From the NCBI RefSeq assembly GCF_014522305.1, contig NZ_CP041982.1:1183001-1247000 (forward strand): a stretch of 64,000 nucleotides of DNA, read 5' to 3'. The notes below the pieces were generated by a model. It was given only the letters and a program-made list of their open reading frames with translations. It did no database searches and was not told the DNA's origin. This stretch comes from Lactobacillus sp. PV034. GTDB lineage: Bacteria; Bacillota; Bacilli; Lactobacillales; Lactobacillaceae. The translations under genes and the position numbers were made by a program. Of the stretch, positions 8,017 to 15,787 are shown one piece after another (the first letter of the stretch is position 1; every line of letters begins with the position of its first letter).

Positions 8017-8051
8017 AAATAGAGCTTCAATTTAACTTTGAAGCTCTATTT
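8017..8051. terminator. Rho-independent terminator
   Basis: AAATAGAGCTTCAA (8017-8030) pairs with TTGAAGCTCTATTT (8038-8051). It overlaps the stop of the minus-strand 68-residue membrane protein gene. Confidence 0.8.
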
Positions 8052-8256
8052 ATTTACTTTTTCTTAAAGAAAACAACCAAACAATATGAACCAGAAGAAC
8101 AATCATACCAAAACAGGCTAAAATTATTAGTCCATTTTGTTTTATTGTCATTGCATCCTCTACTTCTATATCCTGGCTAGTTTGCATTAATATCATGCCA
8201 GCTCTTACGGAGAACAGAGCTATCCATGCGAACATGCTCGTAATCCAATATTTCAT
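8050..8256 (-). CDS. Small two-helix membrane protein, unknown
   Basis: 68 residues with two hydrophobic segments (about 4-24 and 44-64) separated by an acidic linker (QDIEVEDAMTIK), ending in basic RKSK. A good AGGAGG site lies 6 nt before the ATG. No family is recognised. The charge pattern suggests both termini inside the cytoplasm. It has its own terminator; the parS-like site lies just beyond it. Confidence 0.65.
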   Translation of the reverse strand: MKYWITSMFAWIALFSVRAGMILMQTSQDIEVEDAMTIKQNGLIILACFGMIVLLVHIVWLFSLRKSK

Positions 8257-8430
8257 TTATCTCCTCCAAGATTAATTACCAATTTTATATCTTATCCTTA
8301 CCCTTTATTTTCTCATAAATCCCACAAAATTTCTTCCTTTAAAACTGTAAAGTAATTTTGAAATTATTTGATATAAAAGAAAGATATTTATAGTACTATA
8401 TTTTAACATTTAGTACCTTTTATTAAGACG

Positions 8431-9477
8431 CTAATTAATTGCATCTACTACTTCTTTTAATAATTTATATGAATAGTACTGTGCCTTAATATCATAAATA
8501 TAACTATTAACCATTAATTCATCGAATTGAACATACTTTTGAAGATATTCAATTTGTTCTTTCACACTAGCCTTATCACCGATAAAAGTTACCTTTGCCA
8601 TATTTTCAGCGATTTGTCTTTTTTTATGAATAATTGCGTCGGCATTAAACCGTACTGGTCCAAAATTTGGTACATCTTTATTATCTACCTCTCTTATTTT
8701 GTCCCAAACTTGATCATCATTATCAACAGGTGGTTGTAAAGGCAAAAAATTATTAGATACTAAACCAGCAAGGGCTTGAGTCTGAGTAGTGCTTAAGCGC
8801 TCAGCTTCTTCATTTGTATCAGCCAAATAAGCATTAGCCCCTACAATTACATAAGGGTTTTCTAGTTCTTTTGATGGTTTAAATTCGTCACGATAAATTT
8901 TTACTGCATCAATCAACATATCAGGGGCAAAATGTGAAGCAAAAGCATAAGGCAATCCCAATCGTGCTGCCAAATGCGCACTATCAGTACTTGATCCCAA
9001 AATATAAATAGGGACTTTTACTCCAGCAGCTGGATAAGCATGAACTGAATTTGTATCATCAAAATATCCTGCTAATTCTTGTACCTCTTCTGGAAAATGA
9101 GCAGTTGTTTCAGTTCTTCTTAAGGCTTGTGCTGTTCTCATATCTGTTCCAGGAGCACGACCTAGTCCCAAATCTACTCTATTAGGGTAAAGAGTAGCCA
9201 AAGTTCCATACTGTTCAGCCACGATATAAGGACTATGATTTGGTAACATTACCCCACCAGAGCCAACCCTAATTTTCTTAGTTGCCATTAAAGTTTGATC
9301 AATTAAAATTTGCGTAGCTGAACTAAGAATTGACTTGCTATTATGGTGTTCAGCAATCCAGTAACGTTCATAGTCCAAGTCTTCTGCTTTTTGAGCTAAT
9401 GCAATCATATTTTCAATTGCATCACGTTGAGTATCACCTTGTCTTAAAGGCACCAAATTTAAAATAGATACTTTCAT
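8431..9477 (-). CDS. LLM-class flavin-dependent oxidoreductase (luciferase-like monooxygenase)
   Basis: 348 residues beginning MKVSILNLVPLRQGDT, with RYWIAEHHN (about 40), GSGGVMLPNHSP (about 74-85), EQYGTLATLYPNRVDLGLGRAPGT (about 88-111) and IYILGSS (about 157). This is the MsnO8/YhbW-like group of bacterial luciferase-fold enzymes that use FMNH2 or F420-like flavins. Soluble, cytosolic. The substrate is unknown; in lactobacilli these are annotated only by family. It is monocistronic on the minus strand. Confidence 0.85.
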   Translation of the reverse strand: MKVSILNLVPLRQGDTQRDAIENMIALAQKAEDLDYERYWIAEHHNSKSILSSATQILIDQTLMATKKIRVGSGGVMLPNHSPYIVAEQYGTLATLYPNRVDLGLGRAPGTDMRTAQALRRTETTAHFPEEVQELAGYFDDTNSVHAYPAAGVKVPIYILGSSTDSAHLAARLGLPYAFASHFAPDMLIDAVKIYRDEFKPSKELENPYVIVGANAYLADTNEEAERLSTTQTQALAGLVSNNFLPLQPPVDNDDQVWDKIREVDNKDVPNFGPVRFNADAIIHKKRQIAENMAKVTFIGDKASVKEQIEYLQKYVQFDELMVNSYIYDIKAQYYSYKLLKEVVDAIN

Positions 9478-9707
9478 TTTCTTTCCCCATTCTCTATACT
9501 CTTTTTCTTCATTGTATTGACTTACAAAAAGTTAGTCAATTAATTTGATTTTAGGAAAAGAAAAATGCCAAATAAGCTATTTATCAATAAAGGATAATCA
9601 ACTCTATAGTAATTATCGACAAATCGACGTTTTATTAATTAAGAGTACTAAAAATCTATCCTTTTATTCTCAAAAGAGTCTTTTGTTTTAGATACCCAAT
9701 TATTTTC

Positions 9708-10100
9708 TTACTTATGTTTTACAAAATAATTGTTATCTTTTATCTTGCCTGTTTTATAGAGATCAATTTTATAACTAAGACGTTCAATAGAATTATCTAA
9801 TTCTTCTCTTTTTTGTTTTAAATTATCTAGCTGTTCTTGCAATAATTTTTCTCTAGCCTTTAGACTTGCATCCCCCAAAGAGAGCAAATGAGCATAGTCA
9901 ATTAACTTTTCAATTGGTACGCCAGAATGTCGCAGGCAAACAACTAATTCTATCCAATCTATAATTTCTTGTGGGTAATAACGATTGCCATTTTTTTGGC
10001 GCGGAACAGTCGGTAATAAACCAATTCGTTCGTAATATCTTAAGGTGTCAGTAGTTAAGCCAAATTTTTTGCTAACTTGAGTAATAGTTAAAGCTGTCAT
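9708..10100 (-). CDS. MerR-family regulator, NmlR/AdhR-like
   Basis: 130 residues: N-terminal winged HTH (TITQVSKKFGLTTDTLRYYERIGLL, 4-28), then the effector-proximal helix with VVCLRHSGVPIEKLIDYAHLL (about 53-73) and a long dimerisation coiled coil (about 80-115). It lacks the metal-binding cysteine loop and fits the NmlR/AdhR subgroup that senses aldehydes or electrophiles. Its own promoter carries a 19-bp spacer with a CTGAAGTTAACTCCAAG dyad, so it is likely autoregulated. Two more GAGTTAACTC dyads at 12356-12409 may belong to its regulon. Confidence 0.85.
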   Translation of the reverse strand: MTALTITQVSKKFGLTTDTLRYYERIGLLPTVPRQKNGNRYYPQEIIDWIELVVCLRHSGVPIEKLIDYAHLLSLGDASLKAREKLLQEQLDNLKQKREELDNSIERLSYKIDLYKTGKIKDNNYFVKHK

Positions 10101-10118
10101 TGTATCCTCCTTAAATTT

Positions 10119-10149
10119 AGCTTACTACTTGGAGTTAACTTCAGGTCAA
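10119..10149 (-). promoter_or_regulatory. MerR-type promoter with 19-bp spacer and operator dyad
   Basis: Minus-strand TTGACC (10144-10149) and TAAGCT (10119-10124) are 19 bp apart, and the spacer holds TGAAGTTAACTCCAAG. A 19-bp spacer with a central dyad is the standard geometry for MerR-family activation by DNA untwisting. Confidence 0.75.
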
Positions 10150-10155
10150 TAGTTT

Positions 10156-11262
10156 TTACTCTAATTCCTGTTCAAACTGATACTGCTTAAGTACATAGTC
10201 TTTAAAGTAAGGTAGTATAAATGCTACTTCTCCATAACTTGTAGCTTGAATAACCTGATCATCTAATAAGCGTCTACGATAATTAGCTACAAAATTACTT
10301 GGTCGTTGTAATTTCTCACGAATTTCTTTAATTTGAACATGATTTTTATCGCTTTGTGCCATTGCATATAAAAAGTTTTTATCCTGCTTTGATAAACTAT
10401 CAAAAATTTTTGTATAAGCATTTTGATCTAATTCCAACAAATACTCTGGCATAATTTTATCAATTATTTCTTGATTAATTACTTTCTTATCTTTTGCACC
10501 ATTCCACACTAAATAACCTAAAAGTTGGAAAGCATATGAATAACCCTTAGTCATGATTGCCATTTTATGCAAAATATTTGGTGCTATCTCATAATTCCCT
10601 GCATTAAATACAGTTTGATAGCTATATTCAATTTGACTCAAATTTAACGAAGATAATGCTATTCTTTTACCTCTTAATAAAAAAGTCATTACGTCTTCAT
10701 TCTGAAGCTCTGAAATATTTTCTGGTAATCCCGTCATCATTAGTGCAACAGGAAAATCTTCTCGATTTAATAATTGATAATAAGAAGCAAAATTTTTTAA
10801 TTCTTTCGTACTTTTAACTTCATCAATTGTAATTAATACTTTTATTCCTTCTTTTCTTAATTGTGAAAGCATTTGAGTTAGAATACCTTGATAAGTTGAT
10901 AATGTATGCTTTATTTGAGTAGATAATTCTAAACCAAAAGCAGAAAATGATAAGCCATCAATAGACTGAAGAATCTTTTTTAACTTTGAAGAAGAATTAA
11001 TATACAAGTTATCAATTAAAGTAGCTAACAAATTTGATTCCATTGCCAGATTAACTACTATCCAATTATCTTTCTCCTTAATTTTGCGTCCAACTTCAGT
11101 TAAAAAAGTTGTTTTCCCTACTCCACGTGTTCCATACACAATGGATATTTTATACGGACTATTAGGATTCTCTAATTCATCAGTCACTTCATCAATTAAT
11201 TGGCCACGATTTAGGAATATCTCTGGTATTCTTCCAAAGCTTGGATTAAATGGATTATTCAT
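10156..11262 (-). CDS. AAA ATPase with C-terminal winged helix (paralogue 2)
   Basis: 368 residues from ATG 11262 (MNNPFNPSFGRIPEIF), matching the start of paralogue 1 and following GGAAGTGGAAGAAA. An in-frame ATG at 11298 would add 12 residues (MVRYMKERKWKK). Walker A is GTRGVGKTT, Walker B VLITIDEVK, then LMMTGLPENISELQNEDVMTFLLRG, and a C-terminal winged helix ending in YRRRLLDDQVI. The two ATPases share this layout throughout, but their upstream iterons differ in sequence. Role unknown; a self-regulating DNA-binding ATPase is the simplest reading. The MerR gene lies downstream on the same strand. Confidence 0.8.
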   Translation of the reverse strand: MNNPFNPSFGRIPEIFLNRGQLIDEVTDELENPNSPYKISIVYGTRGVGKTTFLTEVGRKIKEKDNWIVVNLAMESNLLATLIDNLYINSSSKLKKILQSIDGLSFSAFGLELSTQIKHTLSTYQGILTQMLSQLRKEGIKVLITIDEVKSTKELKNFASYYQLLNREDFPVALMMTGLPENISELQNEDVMTFLLRGKRIALSSLNLSQIEYSYQTVFNAGNYEIAPNILHKMAIMTKGYSYAFQLLGYLVWNGAKDKKVINQEIIDKIMPEYLLELDQNAYTKIFDSLSKQDKNFLYAMAQSDKNHVQIKEIREKLQRPSNFVANYRRRLLDDQVIQATSYGEVAFILPYFKDYVLKQYQFEQELE

Positions 11263-11301
11263 TTTCTTCCACTTCCTTTCTTTCATATATCTTACCATTT
11301 T

Positions 11302-11360
11302 TTGTGTATCTTTATGTATCTTTGTGTATCTTAATTTATTTTGTGTATCTCTGTGTATCT
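11302..11360 (-). repeat. Five iterons (TTGTGTATCT) upstream of the second ATPase
   Basis: Copies of TTGTGTATCT or one-base variants (TTATGTATCT, CTGTGTATCT) start at 11302, 11312, 11322, 11341 and 11351, spaced 10, 10, 19 and 10 bp. This is the same number of copies and the same 10/19-bp phasing as the block at 1838-1895, with GTGTATCT in place of TATATCT. Confidence 0.75.
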
Positions 11361-11447
11361 TACAAAATACTTACCAAACTCACTTAAAATAAGGCATAAT
11401 TTACAGTAATGATACTCACCAAATTAGAAAAGTTAGGACAAAAATTA

Positions 11448-12167
11448 ATGAATAAAGTTAAAAAAATTATTATCGGTATTATTAGTACAATTGCAGTTTT
11501 ATTAGTAGTTGCAGCTGGATGGGTACATTTTTCAACTTATCGTCCTTCTGCTTCAGCTCAAAGAGTAGCTCGCAGTGCCCAACATGTAGACAATACCACG
11601 ATCTTTCCAGCCAAACACAACAAAATGACAGTTATTTTCTACACCGGAGCTCTCGTTGCACCAGACTCTTATTCAATCTGGGCTAAACAAGTTGCAGCTG
11701 CTGGTTATAGCGTTAAAATCGTTCACTTTCCTTTAAACATGGCATTTTTTAACGTTAATGCTGCTGACAAATTAGCTGGTAAAAATAACAATTACGTTGT
11801 TGGTGGTCACTCTTTAGGTGGAGCAATGGCTAGTCGGTATGCTCATAACACCCATAACAAGCATCTTCGTGGTATTTTTTTACTTGGTGCTTATGCAGAT
11901 GAAAAAGGACGCTTAGATAAAACTAATTTAAATGTTCTCTCCATTACTGCTAGTCATGATAAAGTTTTAAATTGGCAAAAATACCAAGCAAATAAAAAAT
12001 ATCTTCCTAAAACTACTAGTTATCAAACAATTAAGGGTGGTAATCACGGTGGTTTTGGCTCTTATGGTCAACAAAAAGGTGACGGGCAAGCTACTATTTC
12101 CAATGCTAACCAACAAAAACAAGTGGCTAGCTTGTTAATTAATTGGCTTAATAAGGTTAGTAAATAA
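11448..12167 (+). CDS. Membrane-anchored alpha/beta hydrolase
   Basis: 239 residues: an N-terminal membrane anchor (about 7-27), then an alpha/beta-hydrolase domain outside the membrane with GGHSLGGAMA (nucleophile Ser122) and a C-terminal GGNHGGFGSYGQQKGDG loop supplying the catalytic His. The ATG at 11448 is preferred over 11409, because an AGGA site precedes it and the protein then starts with a basic n-region (MNKVKKIII). Substrate unknown; such extracellular carboxyl-ester hydrolases are common in lactobacilli. A second, truncated copy of its last 56 codons sits at 13752-13922, beyond the inserted ATPase gene. Confidence 0.8.
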   Translation: MNKVKKIIIGIISTIAVLLVVAAGWVHFSTYRPSASAQRVARSAQHVDNTTIFPAKHNKMTVIFYTGALVAPDSYSIWAKQVAAAGYSVKIVHFPLNMAFFNVNAADKLAGKNNNYVVGGHSLGGAMASRYAHNTHNKHLRGIFLLGAYADEKGRLDKTNLNVLSITASHDKVLNWQKYQANKKYLPKTTSYQTIKGGNHGGFGSYGQQKGDGQATISNANQQKQVASLLINWLNKVSK

Positions 12168-12355
12168 AAAATATTCTGAAGCTAAGTTTTTCTGACGATC
12201 AAGAGCAGCAATATGTAATCAAAACATTTTTTAATCTTACTGGTTACGAAAAGTATCTATCTAGTTTGATGCTAGAGTAGATGCTTTTTATGTAATTTGT
12301 AAATATTTATTTCATTATAGTTTATTAAAAAATATATCCTCCTCATAAAAATTTA

Positions 12356-12409
12356 GAGTTAACTCCAAAAAAATGCTATTTTTATGATTTATTTGGAGTT
12401 AACTCCAAA
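12356..12409. promoter_or_regulatory. Two GAGTTAACTC operator dyads (NmlR-like)
   Basis: GAGTTAACTC at 12356-12365 and a perfect 18-bp palindrome TTTGGAGTTAACTCCAAA at 12392-12409, centres 40 bp apart. The cores match the dyad in the MerR promoter at 10125-10143. They lie 55-110 bp upstream of the DUF4143 ATPase. The rest of the gap 12168-12463 holds a stop-ended open stretch without a start codon (to 12279) and nothing else recognised. Confidence 0.6.
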
Positions 12410-12463
12410 TAATGATAATATTTAAATAGATCTAGTACATTATGTTTAAGTGCGGGGTGTCTT

Positions 12464-13687
12464 ATGGAAAAATATGTTGCTCGTCCTGAATATCTTGATT
12501 TCTTAACTCGATGGAAAGACAAAAATATTATTAAAGTAGTATCAGGTGTTCGACGAGCGGGAAAGTCTACTCTATTTTATCTTTTCAGAGAACAATTAAA
12601 ATCTCAAGGAATAGCTGAGAATCAACTGATAAACATCAATTTTGAAAATATGAAATACGACGAACTGCGTAATCCATATAAACTTTATGATTACTTAGAA
12701 TCAAAAATTAAAAATGATAAACAATACTATATCTTCTTAGATGAAATTCAACATGTCAAAAATTTTGAACGAGTTGTAGATTCCTTATTTTTGAAAAGTA
12801 ATGTTGATATTTATTTAACCGGATCCAATGCGTATTTCTTAAGTGGTGATATAGCTACGCTATTAACAGGAAGATATGTTGAACTTAAAATCTTACCATT
12901 ATCTTTCTCAGAGTTTGTAATTTGGCATAAACAAAATAATCTGTTCACCGATAACAATGATATGTTCAATAAATATCTTGAGAGCTCATTTCCTTATACC
13001 TTGTTTACAGATAATTCTAAGGAAAGAAATGAATATTTACAGGGAGTATATTCGACAATAGTGTTAACAGATATTGTATCAAGATTGAACGTAAAAGATA
13101 CACCAATCTTGGAAAGATTAATACAAAGTCTTTATTCCAATATTGGTAGTCAAATTTCGATTAACAAGATAACTAATACATTAAAAAGTGGTGGATATAG
13201 CACAAGTAATAAAACAATTGATCGATATTTGGGTGGAATTCTTGATAGTTTGTTAATGTATGAAGCACCAAGATATGATGTACATGGCCGACATTTATTA
13301 AATAGTCCAAGCAAGTATTATGGTGTTGATATGGGAATTAGAAATATTCTTTTGCCAGATCACCAACAAGACTTTGGACATATTATTGAGAATATCGTCT
13401 ATTTAGAATTATTAAGACGCTTTAAAGCTGTTTATGTTGGTGAGAACAAGCGATATGAAGTAGATTTTGTCGGTATTGATATTGATAATCATCCAACTTA
13501 TTATCAGGTAGCACTTTCAACTTTAGATGAAAATGTATTAAGCCGAGAACTGCGTTCTTTAGAGATGATAAGGGATTCTTATCCAAAATATTTATTAACG
13601 CTTGATTCATTTAATAAGACAGCAAATTATAATGGAATTCAGAAGCTCAATTTGATCGATTGGTTGCTAAATAAAAGGAAAGATTAA
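12464..13687 (+). CDS. AAA_14/DUF4143 ATPase
   Basis: 407 residues with Walker A GVRRAGKST (28-36), Walker B YYIFLDEIQHV (about 87-97), LTGSNAYFLSG sensor (about 117) and the family's LTGRYVELKILPLSFSEF signature. The C-terminal DUF4143 part has ENIVYLELLRR and YEVDFVGID, a PD-(D/E)XK-like segment. The family is abundant and mobile in bacteria, with no agreed function. It sits between an intact hydrolase gene and the tail of a second one, so it probably arrived by insertion. Its promoter region holds two NmlR-like dyads. It is not closely similar to the two AAA ATPases at 728 and 10156. Confidence 0.85.
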   Translation: MEKYVARPEYLDFLTRWKDKNIIKVVSGVRRAGKSTLFYLFREQLKSQGIAENQLININFENMKYDELRNPYKLYDYLESKIKNDKQYYIFLDEIQHVKNFERVVDSLFLKSNVDIYLTGSNAYFLSGDIATLLTGRYVELKILPLSFSEFVIWHKQNNLFTDNNDMFNKYLESSFPYTLFTDNSKERNEYLQGVYSTIVLTDIVSRLNVKDTPILERLIQSLYSNIGSQISINKITNTLKSGGYSTSNKTIDRYLGGILDSLLMYEAPRYDVHGRHLLNSPSKYYGVDMGIRNILLPDHQQDFGHIIENIVYLELLRRFKAVYVGENKRYEVDFVGIDIDNHPTYYQVALSTLDENVLSRELRSLEMIRDSYPKYLLTLDSFNKTANYNGIQKLNLIDWLLNKRKD

Positions 13688-13751
13688 TGAAAAGCAATTG
13701 AAGTAAAATATTTTGTCTCTCCATACTACTTAAATTGAAATTTAAGTAAAA

Positions 13752-13922
13752 AAATATCTTCCTAAAACTACTAGTTATCAAACAATTAAGGGTGGTAATC
13801 ACGGCGGTTTTGGCTCTTATGGTCAGCAAAAAGGTGACGGGCATGCCACTGTTTCCAATGCTAACCAACAAAAACAAATTGCCCGTTTGCTCATTACTTG
13901 GCTTAATAAAGTAAACAAATAA
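13752..13922 (+). pseudogene. 3' fragment of a second alpha/beta hydrolase
   Basis: The frame starting KYLPKTTSYQTIKGGNHGGF and ending LLITWLNKVNK-stop repeats the C-terminus of the hydrolase at 11448-12167 (which ends LLINWLNKVSK), with scattered silent and replacement changes. No start codon or nucleophile region remains. It is therefore a diverged paralogue whose 5' part was lost when the DUF4143 region entered, rather than a very recent duplication. Confidence 0.8.
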
Positions 13923-14004
13923 GTAATTCAATTTACCTTGATTATCTAGACAAGGATTATTTCATAAGTTATAATCATCTCATCAATTGAAATTTACTAA
14001 AGAA

Positions 14005-14126
14005 AGAAGGATTGCCGTTGCGTTATTTAATCTTGCAATAAGTGTAGTTAAATAATTTTTCTTTTATTTAAGAGACTACTATGCACTTTTGCCAAGATTA
14101 ATGTAGACGGTAATCCTTCTTTTTTA
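14005..14126 (+). promoter_or_regulatory. Long structured leader ending in a terminator, upstream of the ABC-F gene
   Basis: The outer stem pairs AGAAGGATTGCCGT (14005-14018) with ACGGTAATCCTTCT (14107-14120), 14 bp with one G-U, followed by six T. An inner stem pairs TTAATCTTG (14027-14035) with CAAGATTAA (14093-14101), extended by an imperfect match. The outer stem buries the ribosome site of a short leader ORF (14018-14041). ABC-F resistance genes are commonly controlled by drug-stalled ribosomes on such leaders. Confidence 0.6.
14018..14041 (+). CDS. Candidate ABC-F leader peptide (7 aa)
   Basis: TTG at 14018 follows AAGGA by 6 nt and encodes MRYLILQ then TAA. An in-frame TTG at 14012 would give MPLRYLILQ. 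The sequence recalls the msr(D) leader peptide MYLIFM, known to stall ribosomes with macrolides. Its codons form one arm of the inner leader hairpin. Short length and the rare start make this a hypothesis supported by position rather than by coding statistics. Confidence 0.4.
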   Translation: MRYLILQ

Positions 14127-14157
14127 TACATAAAATATCTTTAATTATCTTAAGGGG

Positions 14158-14193
14158 AAGAGTCTATACTTGTGCAAAGTGTAGGCTCTTTTT
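14158..14193 (+). terminator. Second terminator/attenuator just ahead of the ABC-F start
   Basis: AAGAGTCTATACTT (14158-14171) and AAGTGTAGGCTCTT (14177-14190) form a 14-bp stem with two G-U pairs and a GTGCA loop, followed by T residues. It ends 18 nt before the GTG start codon, so transcription must pass it to reach the gene. Confidence 0.7.
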
Positions 14194-14211
14194 GCATGAG
14201 GTGATTAATTA

Positions 14212-15714
14212 GTGAGCAATATCAGAATTAGCAATCTTTCATTTAGATATGAAGACAATAGTAAAAATATTTTTAATAATCTTAACCTTAATTTAGACAG
14301 TGCTTGGAAATTAGGCTTAGTAGGACGAAATGGCCGTGGTAAAACAACCTTTTTGAACTTATTATGTAAAAAGCTTAAAGGTCACGGGAAAATCCAATCA
14401 AAATTAAACTTTTCCTACTTTCCAATTAAAATTAAAAATCCTACTAATATCGTATTGTATGAATTACAAGAGCAAATAGAATTTGAAGTATGGCAGTTAC
14501 AACGTGAATTAAATTTAATGAATATAGATACTGATCTGCTTTGGCAACCATTTAATACTTTAAGTGGTGGTGAACAAACTATGGTTCTCTTGGCCTTATC
14601 CTTTGTAGATCAAAATTCATTTACCTTAATTGATGAACCCACTAACCATTTGGATGAAAACAATCGTATTCAGATCATAAATTATCTGAAAAAGCATAAA
14701 TCAGGCTACATTGTCGTAAGCCATGATCGTGAATTTTTAAATAAAATCAGCGATCATATTTTAGCTATCGAAAATAGTGAAATTCACTTATATCAAGGTA
14801 ATTTTGCAGCTTATGAAGATACTAAAAAGAAGCGTGATGAATTTAACCAAAGCAAAAATGTTAAGCTAAAACATGAAATTGCCTCCCTAAAAAAGAGTGC
14901 AGCTCAAGTTAAACAATTCTCTAAAAAATCTGAGAAAAACAAAACTGCGGCTGCCCATAATAATGAGATTCATGCTGATATTAATAAGGGATACTATGGG
15001 CATAAAGCTGCCAAAATTATGAAAAGATCTAAGACGATGGCGCATCGTTTAAATAAAAAAATTGATGACAAAGAAGGCTTGCTCAATAATATTGAACAAG
15101 CTCCTGCCCTATCAATGAATTTTGTTCCAAACTATCATCAAACCTTACTTGAATTGCAGCATTTTGGTTTAAAGATTTCAGAGAAAAAGTTATTTACAGA
15201 TTTAAATTTACTAATTAAAAATCATGGAATTGTTGCACTTGAAGGACAACACGGTTCAGGCAAGTCCTCCCTTTTAAAATTTATTCAAAATAAAAATACG
15301 TTCCAGGCTTCAGGAAAAGTTATTCTAAGTAATAATTTGAAAATTTCTTACTTACCCCAAGACTTCTCTAGTTATACTGGTACATTAGAAAATTTTGCTA
15401 ATAAATATCATATTTCCTACAATGACTTACTCAATATTTTAAAAAAGATGGGATTTCCTCGAAAAGATTTTTAACTTAAGATCGAAGCCATGAGCATGGG
15501 CCAACAAAAAAGAGTTGCCCTTGCTAAATCATTAGTGGAGGAAGCGAATTTATATTTATGGGATGAACCGGCTAATTATTTGGATATTTTTAATCAAGAT
15601 CAACTTATTAAATTATTAAAGGAAAAACAGCCGGCGATGCTTTTAATTGAACACGACCAATACTTCATTAACCAAGTAGCTAAAACCAAAATCAATTTAA
15701 AACCGACAAAATAA
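14212..15714 (+). pseudogene. Lsa-like ABC-F ribosome protection protein, interrupted by in-frame TAA
   Basis: Two ABC domains on one chain without membrane segments. NBD1 has GRNGRGKTTF, LSGGEQ and TLIDEPTNHLD; the linker is long and basic; NBD2 has GQHGSGKSS, then TAA at 15472-15474, then in the same frame LKIEAMSMGQQKRVALAKSL and LWDEPANYLD to 15714. The order and motifs (SMGQQKR, IEHDQYFINQVA) are those of Lsa-type ABC-F proteins, which dislodge lincosamide, pleuromutilin and streptogramin A drugs from ribosomes. The stop removes the second signature and Walker B, so the product should be inactive unless read through. GTG start after GAGGTG. Leader structures at 14005-14193 imply inducible control. 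Confidence 0.8.
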
Positions 15715-15743
15715 AGCATAAATTGAGTATTTAGCCAGTATTA

Positions 15744-15780
15744 AAAGGGTCACAAAAGCACTAAACTTTTGTGACCCTTT
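15744..15780. terminator. Bidirectional terminator
   Basis: AAAGGGTCACAAAAG (15744-15758) and CTTTTGTGACCCTTT (15766-15780) form a perfect 15-bp stem between two convergent genes. Confidence 0.85.
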
Positions 15781-15787
15781 ATTAATT

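Noticed and set aside
13647-13931. Minus-strand frame over the hydrolase fragment
   Set aside because: It is antisense to a clear homologous remnant and has no ribosome site.
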